A DNA stretch of 64,000 nucleotides from the NCBI RefSeq assembly GCF_011189575.1, contig NZ_PUJW01000020.1, positions 1 to 64,000 of the forward strand, in the 5' to 3' direction. This document shows, one piece after another, positions 9,317-17,346 of the stretch (position 1 is its first letter; the number at the start of each line of letters is the position of its first letter). This stretch comes from Photorhabdus cinerea. GTDB taxonomy: Bacteria; Pseudomonadota; Gammaproteobacteria; Enterobacterales; Enterobacteriaceae. The notes beneath the pieces were generated by a model. The model had not been told where the DNA came from and made no database searches. It worked only from the letters and a program-made list of their open reading frames with translations. The position numbers and the translations under genes are program-made.

Positions 9317-9345
9317 AGAATCATATGATAATTTAAGAAAAAGAA

Positions 9346-10176
9346 TTAACGAATCCCGCCATATTCTTTACTGATCTCTTTTGCTGCCCGGATAACTAAT
9401 GCACCAAGTTCAGTGATACGATCATCAGTGATCCGTGAGACTGGGCCGGAAATAGAAATAGCTGCAAAGGCTTGGTGATGCTCATCATAAATACAGGCTG
9501 CAATACAACGCAGACCTAAAGCATGTTCTTCATCATCGAACGAATACCCTTGTTTACGTGCTTGTTCCAGATTTTCTTTTAAACTGGAAGGCGTTGTCTT
9601 GGTGTGCGGCGTGTAAGAATGAAGCCCTTTCTTATGCAGTAACTGAACCAGTTGGTTATCTGATAATGTTGAAAGGAATGCTTTGCCAGCCCCGGAAGCA
9701 TGCATAGGTAACTTACCCCCAATAGGAGCGGACATTCTCATCAATGCATTGCACTGTACTTGATCGACAATAACCGCTTCATATTCACTGTGATCAAGAA
9801 TGGCTAAATTAACGGTTTCACCAGAATCCTCCATTAGGCGACGCAGGATAGGGTGAATAAGTGCCAATAAATTGCGGCTCTGTAAGAAACTACTACCGAT
9901 AATAAAAGTGTGTGAACCGATAACCCACAACCCTAAATCGCCAACCTGACGGACAAAACCGTGTTGTTGTAGGGTGGTGAGAAGGCGGTGAGTGGTGGAG
10001 TTTGGTAATCCGGCTTGTTGTGCCAAATCAGTCAGTGCGATACCGCCTGGTGACTCGGAAATATATTCCAAAAGAGTCAGTCCGCGACTTAATGACTGTA
10101 CCTGCCCGTTAGCAGCAGCATTATTCGCCGTAATCTTAGTTCTTTTTGTTTTTTTAATGGTAACGGCAGTGCTCAT
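9346..10176 (-). CDS. iclR: glyoxylate bypass repressor IclR
   Basis: This 276-residue IclR-family regulator follows E. coli IclR closely. It has an N-terminal winged HTH (GQVQSLSRGLTLLEYI, then LPNSTTHRLLTTLQQHGFVRQ) at about residues 24-85 and the C-terminal effector domain with MRMSAPIGGKLPMHASGAGKA, GYSFDDEEHALGLRC and AAISISGPVSRITDDR. It represses aceBAK, and glyoxylate or pyruvate tune its binding. The gene is convergent with the aceK/lectin side as in E. coli, but the downstream neighbour metH is absent. A possible autoregulatory site lies just upstream. Confidence 0.96.
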   Translation of the reverse strand: MSTAVTIKKTKRTKITANNAAANGQVQSLSRGLTLLEYISESPGGIALTDLAQQAGLPNSTTHRLLTTLQQHGFVRQVGDLGLWVIGSHTFIIGSSFLQSRNLLALIHPILRRLMEDSGETVNLAILDHSEYEAVIVDQVQCNALMRMSAPIGGKLPMHASGAGKAFLSTLSDNQLVQLLHKKGLHSYTPHTKTTPSSLKENLEQARKQGYSFDDEEHALGLRCIAACIYDEHHQAFAAISISGPVSRITDDRITELGALVIRAAKEISKEYGGIR

Positions 10177-10200
10177 CGAAATACCCTCTGAATGATAAGA

Positions 10201-10217
10201 TGGAATTCATTTTCATT
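10201..10217 (-). promoter_or_regulatory. candidate IclR autoregulatory operator
   Basis: TGGAATTCATTTTCATT lies 25 bases upstream of the iclR start. It resembles the imperfect palindrome TGGAAATNATTTCCA recognised by IclR and the E. coli iclR operator. The match is partial. Confidence 0.4.
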
Positions 10218-10720
10218 TCTTATTATGGACGATAAACCAGAAAAACACTCATCCGATGTGTGGAGAATACTGCTTGTCATTGAGATCTGAAAAAATCGTA
10301 GGGATTAGACCAATACTTAAGAAAAATCGTTATCACAGGATGAATTATGATTTATTCGTGTGATTTTTTCAGGATGGAGGGAAATAAGACCCCTATTTTA
10401 AAGATTGCCTCACAATGTAATAATATTCCAGTAGTAAGAATGTATAAATAATATATCTGAATAGAGGGTGTTAAATAATTTCATTGGTGATTGATGAAAA
10501 TAAAAATATAATCTTAATTTTTTCTGTATGATTACAAAAGGAAAACTATCCTTATTAATGACGGTGATTTATATTATTTTGAATTAATTGTAATTATTCT
10601 GATTAACTTGTTTTAATTGTAAAAAACAATATGGAACGTTATTAATTATGTGAAAAATAATAAGTTATGATTAATAAATGAATTTTTAAATACATATTTT
10701 TGGAAATAGATCACTATTAT
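10218..10720. other. AT-rich gap upstream of iclR
   Basis: Very AT-rich DNA with no supported gene, RNA or repeat. It lies where E. coli has metH. Confidence 0.4.
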
Positions 10721-10740
10721 TATAATGGGAGGGGTTAATC

Positions 10741-10857
10741 ATGAGATTTAAATTCGTTATCATGTTTTCCGTCCTCTATAATAATCTAATTTTGAAATCT
10801 ATTTATTTTGTTATTTTTCTGATTAGTCAGATTATTATTGCGTTAAAAGGTTTGTAA
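10741..10857 (+). CDS. possible 38-aa hydrophobic peptide
   Basis: An ATG preceded six bases earlier by an unusually strong Shine-Dalgarno run (GGGAGGGG, 10727-10734) opens a 38-codon frame. The peptide starts MRFKFVIMF and ends with a strongly hydrophobic stretch (about residues 21-35, YFVIFLISQIIIAL) and KGL. It could be a small membrane protein or a type I-like toxin. In AT-rich DNA hydrophobic codons arise easily, so the ribosome binding site is the main support. No family is recognised. Confidence 0.35.
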   Translation: MRFKFVIMFSVLYNNLILKSIYFVIFLISQIIIALKGL

Positions 10858-11376
10858 ACAATAAGACAAGTATGAAAATGCGGTTTAATTAAAACATCTA
10901 TTTTGTGATTTTATTTTTAATTACAATAACTTAAATAGCAAAATTAAAATATATAGCGTTATGCTGTGAACTTAGGATATTGTTTTAAAAAAATACCCAT
11001 GATAGCTTGTTTTATAATCAATGTGGCGTGAGTTTTTAATATAATCTCTTACCTTTTAACTCAGTACTTCCCTGACAAAAAATATCAAAAAATAGACCTA
11101 ACGAGATTGGATATTATATTCTTATTAATTCATAACGCAATGTATTAATATATATATGAAATGGTTTTTTTCTGAAATTAGGTTATAAGCAGCATGTAAA
11201 ATAATTTTTCCAGCGAAGAATTTGTAAAATAGGATATGTTCCTTGCTTTATCTATAGCCTGTTACTAAGAAAGTATAAGGGGCTTTATATTAGTTAATAA
11301 TAAATTCTAAAATTACCAATGCCCCAGAGAGAGACGAGCATTTAACATTTGTGGCGTTCAAAGCACGAATGTTTTT
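10858..11376. other. AT-rich gap before the azoxy-type operon
   Basis: No gene is supported. The downstream end presumably contains the promoter for the 11437-18367 operon. Confidence 0.4.
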
Positions 11377-11412
11377 CTGGAGAGCTTATCTCCAGTACCC
11401 GTCACTGGGGTA
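11377..11412 (+). promoter_or_regulatory. two tandem hairpins in the operon leader
   Basis: CTGGAGA/TCTCCAG (11377-11383 with 11389-11395) and TACCC/GGGTA (11396-11400 with 11408-11412) form adjacent small stems 25-60 bases upstream of the first gene of the azoxy-type operon. They could be a leader structure or protein site. No T-tract follows, so simple termination is unlikely. Confidence 0.4.
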
Positions 11413-11436
11413 TGAGGTCAATGGAAGCGCGAATAT

Positions 11437-12273
11437 ATGAAAAATAGTATTGAAGGTGATAGTTTTGAAGTAGCTGGTAAGTTTCTCTGTAAGTATAAGA
11501 TTTATCGGGGAGATAGTAATGGTAGGGTTATTGTATTGTTACCGGCTATTGGTGTAGAAATCAGGAAATATGAAACTCTGATACAGCAACTGGTAAAAGA
11601 GGATTTTCAGGTTGTGACTGCTGATATGCCAGGCTATGGGGACAATCAACCTAAACCCAACAGAAAAGATGATTATAACTATTCCGATCTGTTGCGGGAT
11701 TATCTTCCGGCAATGTTAGACAAAGCTGTTGAATTAAATGCTAAAGAAATTCCTATTGTCTTTGGCCACAGCCTTGGTGGGCATATTGCGACGCTTTTTG
11801 CCTGCTCAACTAACAGACCGTTTTCTCTGTTTTGTGTGGCGACAGGGAACGTGTGGTACAAGAATTGGCAGGGCATGGGGCAGATACAGATAATAACAGC
11901 CGCCGTTATTTTTCGCATTCTGACGGCATTATATGGTTATCTTCCTGGGAAAAAGATTGGTTTTGGCATAAGAGAAGCTAAGGGGTTGATGAGAGACTGG
12001 TCCAAAACTGCCTGTACGGGAAATTACTATCATGTTAGTGCCTATAAAGGTAAAGAGAATAATAATTTATCCAAAGCTGTTTATATATGTTTCAAAGGAG
12101 ATAATTGGGCTCCGTTAAAATCTACTAAGGAATTAGCAAGGCTTATACCTCACTCAGAAGTTAGCGAAATAGCCCAGGATGTTAAGGGTAATCCTCATAG
12201 TGCCTGGATTAAGCAGCCAGGGGAGATTATTAAAATCATGAAGAGAAAAATGCTGGAGAATAAAAATGATTAA
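11437..12273 (+). CDS. alpha/beta hydrolase of the azoxy-type cluster
   Basis: A 278-residue serine hydrolase. It has the strand-turn segment VIVLLPAIGVEIRKYE (about residue 30), DMPGYGDNQP, and the nucleophile elbow FGHSLGGH (Ser about residue 110). A late HSAWIK segment probably carries the catalytic His. It resembles COG4757-type predicted hydrolases. GGAAG lies nine bases before the ATG. Its end overlaps the next gene by 8 bases, so the two are translationally coupled. In this cluster it might cleave an aminoacyl ester or act as an acyl thioesterase. That assignment is inference. Confidence 0.85.
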   Translation: MKNSIEGDSFEVAGKFLCKYKIYRGDSNGRVIVLLPAIGVEIRKYETLIQQLVKEDFQVVTADMPGYGDNQPKPNRKDDYNYSDLLRDYLPAMLDKAVELNAKEIPIVFGHSLGGHIATLFACSTNRPFSLFCVATGNVWYKNWQGMGQIQIITAAVIFRILTALYGYLPGKKIGFGIREAKGLMRDWSKTACTGNYYHVSAYKGKENNNLSKAVYICFKGDNWAPLKSTKELARLIPHSEVSEIAQDVKGNPHSAWIKQPGEIIKIMKRKMLENKND

Positions 12274-12649
12274 CACATTGAAAATGCTACGTTGGGAATT
12301 TCTTGGGTTGTTTTTTATTAGTTTATTTCTGACTTGGCAACTTGAGGATTATATAAGCTGGTGGCAATTTATTTTGTTATTTTTTCTGATTGATATTGTT
12401 GGCTATTACCCAGGGCGAATCTGGAGTTTGCTGAATAAAAAAGTGGTTCCTCCCCCGGGGTTTTATACTGTTTATAATATTTGCCACAATGTGTTTACGC
12501 TTAGCATAATTAGTTTGGTCTGGTTATGGTTATTTAAGGATAATTACAGCATTATTGCATTATTTGTTCATATCTGTTTAGACAGAGGCATACTGGGAAA
12601 TTTTCCTAAGTTATCAATTAATGTGTTTAAGCAGCCAACTGTTCATTGA
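12266..12649 (+). CDS. small polytopic membrane protein, candidate N-N bond step
   Basis: A 127-residue protein with three or four hydrophobic helices (about residues 9-25, 31-46, 77-92, 94-106). Polar and charged residues sit in or next to them: WEF, DIVGYYPGR, YNICHNVF, HICLDRGILGN. That is unusual for a plain structural membrane protein and suggests a catalytic or metal-binding site. It overlaps the hydrolase by 8 bases and precedes the diiron gene by 47. As I recall, valanimycin synthesis uses a membrane protein (VlmO) for the N-N rearrangement together with VlmB. By position this is the natural counterpart, but I cannot show homology. A DUF4260-like membrane protein is another possibility. 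Confidence 0.6.
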   Translation: MINTLKMLRWEFLGLFFISLFLTWQLEDYISWWQFILLFFLIDIVGYYPGRIWSLLNKKVVPPPGFYTVYNICHNVFTLSIISLVWLWLFKDNYSIIALFVHICLDRGILGNFPKLSINVFKQPTVH

Positions 12650-12696
12650 AGTAAATTATCACAGAGAGATACGTTATTTAAAGAGGAATTGACATC

Positions 12697-13593
12697 ATGG
12701 GTTTAATTAAACAGGCATCGGAAATAGAAATGCAGGCTCAGGAATGGGGATTAGATGAATGGTTTGCTGAACAGATAAAGGTTGAACAAAGGAAAAAAAC
12801 CAGCTACGCCAATGATCCTAAATTAACCTATTTGCCAGGCGATTTACGGGAATCTCTGATTAGGGAGCTTTCTTTCAAATCGATTTCAGAATATGAAGCG
12901 ACTAAAGCCCTGCTGTTGCTTGCAGATAAAGCTCCAGACAACATTAACTTTGATTATATGCTGACCCAAATATTTGACGAAGGCAGGCATGCCAAATTAT
13001 TCAGAGAACATCTGGTCAAAATAGGCTTCGCAGATATCAATAATGTGACTAACAAAATGGAAAGCCTCTTACGGGGGAAAATGACCAATATGTTGGAGAC
13101 ATTGAGAACCTATTTTGACAAGTGGGTGGTGTTGAAAAATGACTACATCGCAGGAGTGCTGATCATTACCGTCGTTCTGGAAGGTGTGCTTGCACCCACT
13201 TCAGAGCTAAGTGAAATCAAGTGGCGGCCCTTTGATATTGCGGCTGCCGAGACACAAGCCAGAGCTAACGCTGATGAATTAAGGCATCTGACCGTATGTG
13301 CAAATATTGTCAAAACGGCTATCGAAAATGACAGTTCTCTAAAGCAACCGGCCCTCGAATGTATAGAAGAAGGATTGGCGTTGTGGAATCAGGTGTCTGT
13401 TGATGATCTGTTTGTGGAGCGTGAGACGTTCTATCAACGGGGTATGCAAAGCAATTTGCGCTTTATTGAAGGTTATGAGCTGGCACCAGGGGTATTGTTG
13501 TCCGAATCTACTGTGGAGTCCCGACTTGAATTGTCTCATTTCTTGGTTGAACAGATGCAGCAGTCACGCCTTGAATATATGGGTTTAGTGTAG
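12697..13593 (+). CDS. VlmB-like ferritin-fold diiron oxygenase
   Basis: A 298-residue helical protein with a ferritin-like diiron ligand set: Glu65 or Glu67 (SEYEATKALL), Glu95 and His98 (DEGRH), Glu162 (VVLEGVLAP), and Glu194 and His197 (DELRH). The overall sequence recalls VlmB-like proteins from valanimycin-type clusters, where VlmB is a non-haem diiron enzyme placed at oxidation of the hydrazine intermediate to the azoxy group. GAGG stands before the ATG. It lies between the membrane protein and the VlmH-like gene. The likely role is N-oxygenation or azoxy formation on a fatty hydrazine. Family call fairly firm; substrate inferred. Confidence 0.8.
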   Translation: MGLIKQASEIEMQAQEWGLDEWFAEQIKVEQRKKTSYANDPKLTYLPGDLRESLIRELSFKSISEYEATKALLLLADKAPDNINFDYMLTQIFDEGRHAKLFREHLVKIGFADINNVTNKMESLLRGKMTNMLETLRTYFDKWVVLKNDYIAGVLIITVVLEGVLAPTSELSEIKWRPFDIAAAETQARANADELRHLTVCANIVKTAIENDSSLKQPALECIEEGLALWNQVSVDDLFVERETFYQRGMQSNLRFIEGYELAPGVLLSESTVESRLELSHFLVEQMQQSRLEYMGLV

Positions 13594-13641
13594 ATATAAA
13601 ATTTGTAGTGAGCTGTTTGGGTGTTCAGAGGAGAGTTGAAA

Positions 13642-14688
13642 ATGACAGATATTGTTGAAGAAATTAGGAAAGGTAGCGAGAAATACCAGAACTTAACACC
13701 TGATGGGTTGAAGAAATTATTATTGGGTTCTGGGGCCGCTTCACAATGCCTGCGTTTAGCGGCTCAATCCAATATAAAAGGACTTTGCCAGGTGGGTAAT
13801 ACAATCCGTGAGGTGTCATCATGGCTGCCCTCAGTCGGTATTGCCTTAACCATGCATAATCATATTGTGTTGGCTTGTGCTAAATTTCCCGACATATTCG
13901 AAGATAATAATAAATTATTAAATGAAGTTATGGTTTCAGAAGTGCTGGTCGCTTCTGCTTTTGCTGAAGGTCTGCCAGGGACAAATATTTTTGCACCAGC
14001 ACTTAAAATGCATTCTAAGGAAGGAAAGCTGTTTGTTAATGGTTCGAAGAAACCTTGTTCTCTGTCTTCGATTGCTGATTATTATGTGCTATCGGTCAGC
14101 GATACCGATAATGACAATGAGATGAGGGTAGTATTGGTTTCTAAATCAGCACAGAATATTAATGTTATTCCTTTCTGGCGGTTAAAGATTTTGTCTGAAA
14201 GTGATAATCAAGAAGTTAAATTTTCTGATACCGAAGTTTCGCCGCAATTACTTTCCCACTATAAGGGGATTGAGCAGCAGGTTGTGCTTTCTTACGGTTT
14301 ATCACTATTTAATTACTTTGCTGCTAATACGTATTCAGGAATTCTGAATGGGCTTGCTCGTTTTATTCCGGAGAAAGTAGCAGAACAGCAACCAATTAAA
14401 TATACCCTAGCCCAAGCTGATTATAAGATTAATGCTATTCTTGGTCAGATGCTAACTATAGCTCATGATGCTCATCGGGATGAAAATGCTATTCGTAACA
14501 TCCTTGCATTGCGTTATACCTTGGAAAAGATCCTTGAAGAAACCGCCAGTTTTATACTCCGATGTTGCGGTGGTATTCAGGTCATGACAACGCCAGAAAT
14601 TATGAATTTCTATTCTGCTGTACAGTTATTCAAATTTCATCCTATAGGAGAATTCCAGATGGTTAGCCAAATAATGCAGCAAATTTAA
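13642..14688 (+). CDS. acyl-CoA dehydrogenase-fold flavoprotein, VlmH-like amine N-hydroxylase
   Basis: A 348-residue acyl-CoA dehydrogenase superfamily protein. It has an N-terminal helical part, the beta-domain signature SAFAEGLPGTNIF followed by GKLFVNGSKKPCSLSS and ADYYVLSV (about residues 110-160), and a C-terminal four-helix part ending CGGIQVMTTPEI. Family members of class D flavin monooxygenase type, including VlmH of valanimycin synthesis, hydroxylate amines using reduced flavin from a partner reductase. A GTG at 13621 is in frame, but AGAGGAGAG at 13626-13634 is spaced for the ATG at 13642. No flavin reductase is in the operon; a general reductase such as Fre would have to serve. 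Function is inferred from neighbours. Confidence 0.75.
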   Translation: MTDIVEEIRKGSEKYQNLTPDGLKKLLLGSGAASQCLRLAAQSNIKGLCQVGNTIREVSSWLPSVGIALTMHNHIVLACAKFPDIFEDNNKLLNEVMVSEVLVASAFAEGLPGTNIFAPALKMHSKEGKLFVNGSKKPCSLSSIADYYVLSVSDTDNDNEMRVVLVSKSAQNINVIPFWRLKILSESDNQEVKFSDTEVSPQLLSHYKGIEQQVVLSYGLSLFNYFAANTYSGILNGLARFIPEKVAEQQPIKYTLAQADYKINAILGQMLTIAHDAHRDENAIRNILALRYTLEKILEETASFILRCCGGIQVMTTPEIMNFYSAVQLFKFHPIGEFQMVSQIMQQI

Positions 14689-14727
14689 TGACTTTTTAGA
14701 TCACCTATTTTAACTCAAGTATTTTCC

Positions 14728-14745
14728 CATGCTGTTTACAGCATG
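14728..14745 (+). other. hairpin before the fusion enzyme gene
   Basis: CATGCTG and CAGCATG form a perfect 7-bp stem with a TTTA loop. It contains the upstream in-frame ATG at 14743, which argues against that start, and could modulate translation of the next gene. Confidence 0.4.
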
Positions 14746-14778
14746 ACATTGTGCACCTATAAAAAAAGAGAGAGAACT

Positions 14779-17346
14779 ATGTTTGTTAATCAATATCGTG
14801 AGAGTTTATTAAACTCTGTGGGCCTTGAGTTGGATATTCAGTCTGCTGAGAATAACCAGCTTACATTATCGGATGGCCGGGTTGTTAAGGACTTTTTGGC
14901 TCAATATGGTGCATTACCATTTGGGCATAATCCCGATTTCGCTATCTCCGAAGTCGACAAATTCATTAAAAATAAAGAACCTATCTTTGTTCAGCCCAAT
15001 ATTCACAACAAGGTACGGTTATTGGCGGAAATGCTTTCTGAGCAAATAGACAAGGAGAAATATACCCACTGCGTTTTTACTAATAGTGGTGCTGAAACGG
15101 TAGAAGCTGGGATTAAGTTTGCGCGCTTGGTTACTGGCAGAAAAAGTATTTTGAGTTTACATCGTAGTTTCCACGGTAAAACTTATTCGGCGTTATCTGC
15201 TACAGGTTCAAATCGGTTTAAAGCTGATTTCATTCACGATGATAAACTGTATGAACATGTTGATAGTGAAGATTTAGCTGACATCAAAAGAAAACTGGAG
15301 AGCCGAGAATTCGCTGCATTTATTATTGAACCAGTGCAGGGAGAAGGTGGAATGAAAGTCATTCCATCGGATACATTGTCCAGTATTCTGAAATTGTGTA
15401 AGGAAAATGGCACATTATCAGTATTTGATGAAGTTCAGACTGGTATAGGCAGGTTGGGGGCATTCTGCGCAGCCACACTTTACTCTCTGAAACCGGATGT
15501 CATTCTGTTTTCTAAGGCGCTGGGTGCAGGTATTTCGCCTATTGGTGCGATGTTGTATTCAGATGAACTTTATTTATCTGAGTTCGATAAGAAACACAGC
15601 TCCACCTTTGCCAATAATGTACTGGCTGCGACGATGGGAATTGCTGTTATCCAGCATCTGACTAAAGATGATGGCAAGGCATTAACGCACGTTCAGGAAG
15701 TTAGCCGTTATGTTGATGAATGCCTTGAACAATTATCGGCTAAATATCCAGAACATTTTTGTTGGCAAGGTGCTGGGTTGATGCGTGGCCTTGAAATACA
15801 GGACAGTAAAGCGGTTGCCAACGTATTTATCAACTTTAGCCAAAGAAGTGGTGGTCTGGCTTATATCATTTGTAGTTTCTTATTGAAACACTACGGTATT
15901 TTCACCATGCCGTTAATGTCTCGCCCTTGCTCTGTACGTTTTGAGCCACCGCTTAACGTTTCTAAAGAAGATATTAAGACATTTTTTACGGCTTTTGATG
16001 AAGTATGTAACTTGGTTCGGAATGGGCGATATGATGTTTTATTTGCGCACTTGATAGACATGCCTATAACGGATCTACCGCCACCTGCGGTCAGTTATCC
16101 TATTTCAATAAACAACAGTATTGCCCAGATTAAAGCGCCTATTCCTCAATTGGTTGAGGGGAAGAAATTCGCTTTCTTGATTCATTCCACTTCGGTTAAT
16201 GAATTTGCGCATTCCTATTGCCTGTCAATAAAGGAAAATTATACGCCGGAACAGCAGAGACAACTTGGTAGTTGGATCATGCAAATTTCTGCTATTGATT
16301 TTAATCCTGATATCGCTGTTGAATTTGGTGTTGAAAGCTCAACGGCATACGTCAATGGCATGCTTTTGTTCTCACCTATCAGCCCTGAAGATATGATGGC
16401 ATTGCCAACCAAAGAACGGGCTGCTCTGATGAAGGAATACCTTGATTTGGCGGAGAAAAATGGCGCGGAAATTGTCGGTTTAGGTGCTTACACCTCTGTT
16501 ATTACTGACGGAGGTAATAGCTTGGTGAATAATCGGCAGGGCCGGATATTGACTAATGGTAACTCTCTGACAGCGATGGCGGTAGTTGAAGGTATCCGCT
16601 CAATGCTGACCGAAAATGCACATCTGCAAACTTTGGCGGTGGTTGGTGCCAGAGGCTCCGTTGGCAGGCTGTCAGTCACTGGCTTGGCCCATAACTTTGG
16701 CCGGATTATCCTGGTTAGCCGACCTAACAAAGGACGAGTACTGCTCTCTGAGCTGACTAAGGCACTGCTTTCCACGGTGTTAAAAACTCGTGATGTTATC
16801 CAGCCAGATTCAGTTATGGATAAAATTAGAAAATGGCTGTTTAAACAAAACCCGGGTGTGACAGATGCTCGTGTATTGCATGAACAAATTCTTGAAGTCA
16901 TAGAAACTCTTGGTTTGGAAGTAATAGAGAGTTATGAACAATCCTTAAGCCAGGCTGATTTTATCGTCTCAGCAACCAGCGAAGGTAAACCTTTCTTAAA
17001 TACCCATTATCTGAAAGGCTCTGCCATCGTTTTTGATGCAGCCAGACCTTTCGATTTTATTCGTGATGGTAACCGTCACATTTACGAGGGCGGTTTGGTT
17101 CATCAACCTGAGAAAGTTACCTATAGCGATTGCAACTTGATTGACGTGCCTGCGGGGGTAAATCTCGCCTGTTTGTCGGAAACTATTGCTGTCGCACTTG
17201 AAGGAGTCAGTGTGCATCAAAGCATCGGTAAATCTATTGATTACAATGACGCACTCACTATCCGGGATATTGCAAGAAAGCATGGGTTCGTCCCTGTCCA
17301 ATATACCCGCAATGATCAAGGTGAACATTATGAGCATGTTGCCTGA
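14779..17346 (+). CDS. class III aminotransferase fused to acyl-ACP reductase-like domain (predicted fatty-amine synthase)
   Basis: An 855-residue two-domain protein. Residues about 1-440 are a class III PLP aminotransferase: NSGAE (residues 102-106), SFHGKTYSALSATG, FDEVQTGIGR with Asp217, and PLP lysine Lys246 in FSKALGAGISP. Residues about 480-855 resemble cyanobacterial long-chain acyl-ACP reductase: GLGAYTSVITDGG, a nucleotide-binding VVGARGSVGR near residue 620, FIVSATSEGKPF, and NLACLSE whose Cys798 aligns with the acylated cysteine (ACFAE) of that enzyme. The protein could reduce an acyl thioester to an aldehyde and aminate it, giving a fatty amine. Start is the ATG after AGAGAGAG; the ATG at 14743 is inside a hairpin. 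It overlaps the next gene by 17 bases. Confidence 0.85.
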   Translation: MFVNQYRESLLNSVGLELDIQSAENNQLTLSDGRVVKDFLAQYGALPFGHNPDFAISEVDKFIKNKEPIFVQPNIHNKVRLLAEMLSEQIDKEKYTHCVFTNSGAETVEAGIKFARLVTGRKSILSLHRSFHGKTYSALSATGSNRFKADFIHDDKLYEHVDSEDLADIKRKLESREFAAFIIEPVQGEGGMKVIPSDTLSSILKLCKENGTLSVFDEVQTGIGRLGAFCAATLYSLKPDVILFSKALGAGISPIGAMLYSDELYLSEFDKKHSSTFANNVLAATMGIAVIQHLTKDDGKALTHVQEVSRYVDECLEQLSAKYPEHFCWQGAGLMRGLEIQDSKAVANVFINFSQRSGGLAYIICSFLLKHYGIFTMPLMSRPCSVRFEPPLNVSKEDIKTFFTAFDEVCNLVRNGRYDVLFAHLIDMPITDLPPPAVSYPISINNSIAQIKAPIPQLVEGKKFAFLIHSTSVNEFAHSYCLSIKENYTPEQQRQLGSWIMQISAIDFNPDIAVEFGVESSTAYVNGMLLFSPISPEDMMALPTKERAALMKEYLDLAEKNGAEIVGLGAYTSVITDGGNSLVNNRQGRILTNGNSLTAMAVVEGIRSMLTENAHLQTLAVVGARGSVGRLSVTGLAHNFGRIILVSRPNKGRVLLSELTKALLSTVLKTRDVIQPDSVMDKIRKWLFKQNPGVTDARVLHEQILEVIETLGLEVIESYEQSLSQADFIVSATSEGKPFLNTHYLKGSAIVFDAARPFDFIRDGNRHIYEGGLVHQPEKVTYSDCNLIDVPAGVNLACLSETIAVALEGVSVHQSIGKSIDYNDALTIRDIARKHGFVPVQYTRNDQGEHYEHVA

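Noticed and set aside
14743..14778. Upstream ATG as start of the aminotransferase fusion
   Set aside because: It lies inside a perfect hairpin and the extra residues (MTLCTYKKRERT) are not family-like. The ATG at 14779 has a purine-rich ribosome site.
17186..17329. Longer start for the VlmA-like gene
   Set aside because: It would overlap the preceding gene by about 160 bases and has no ribosome site. 17330 has AAGGTGA.
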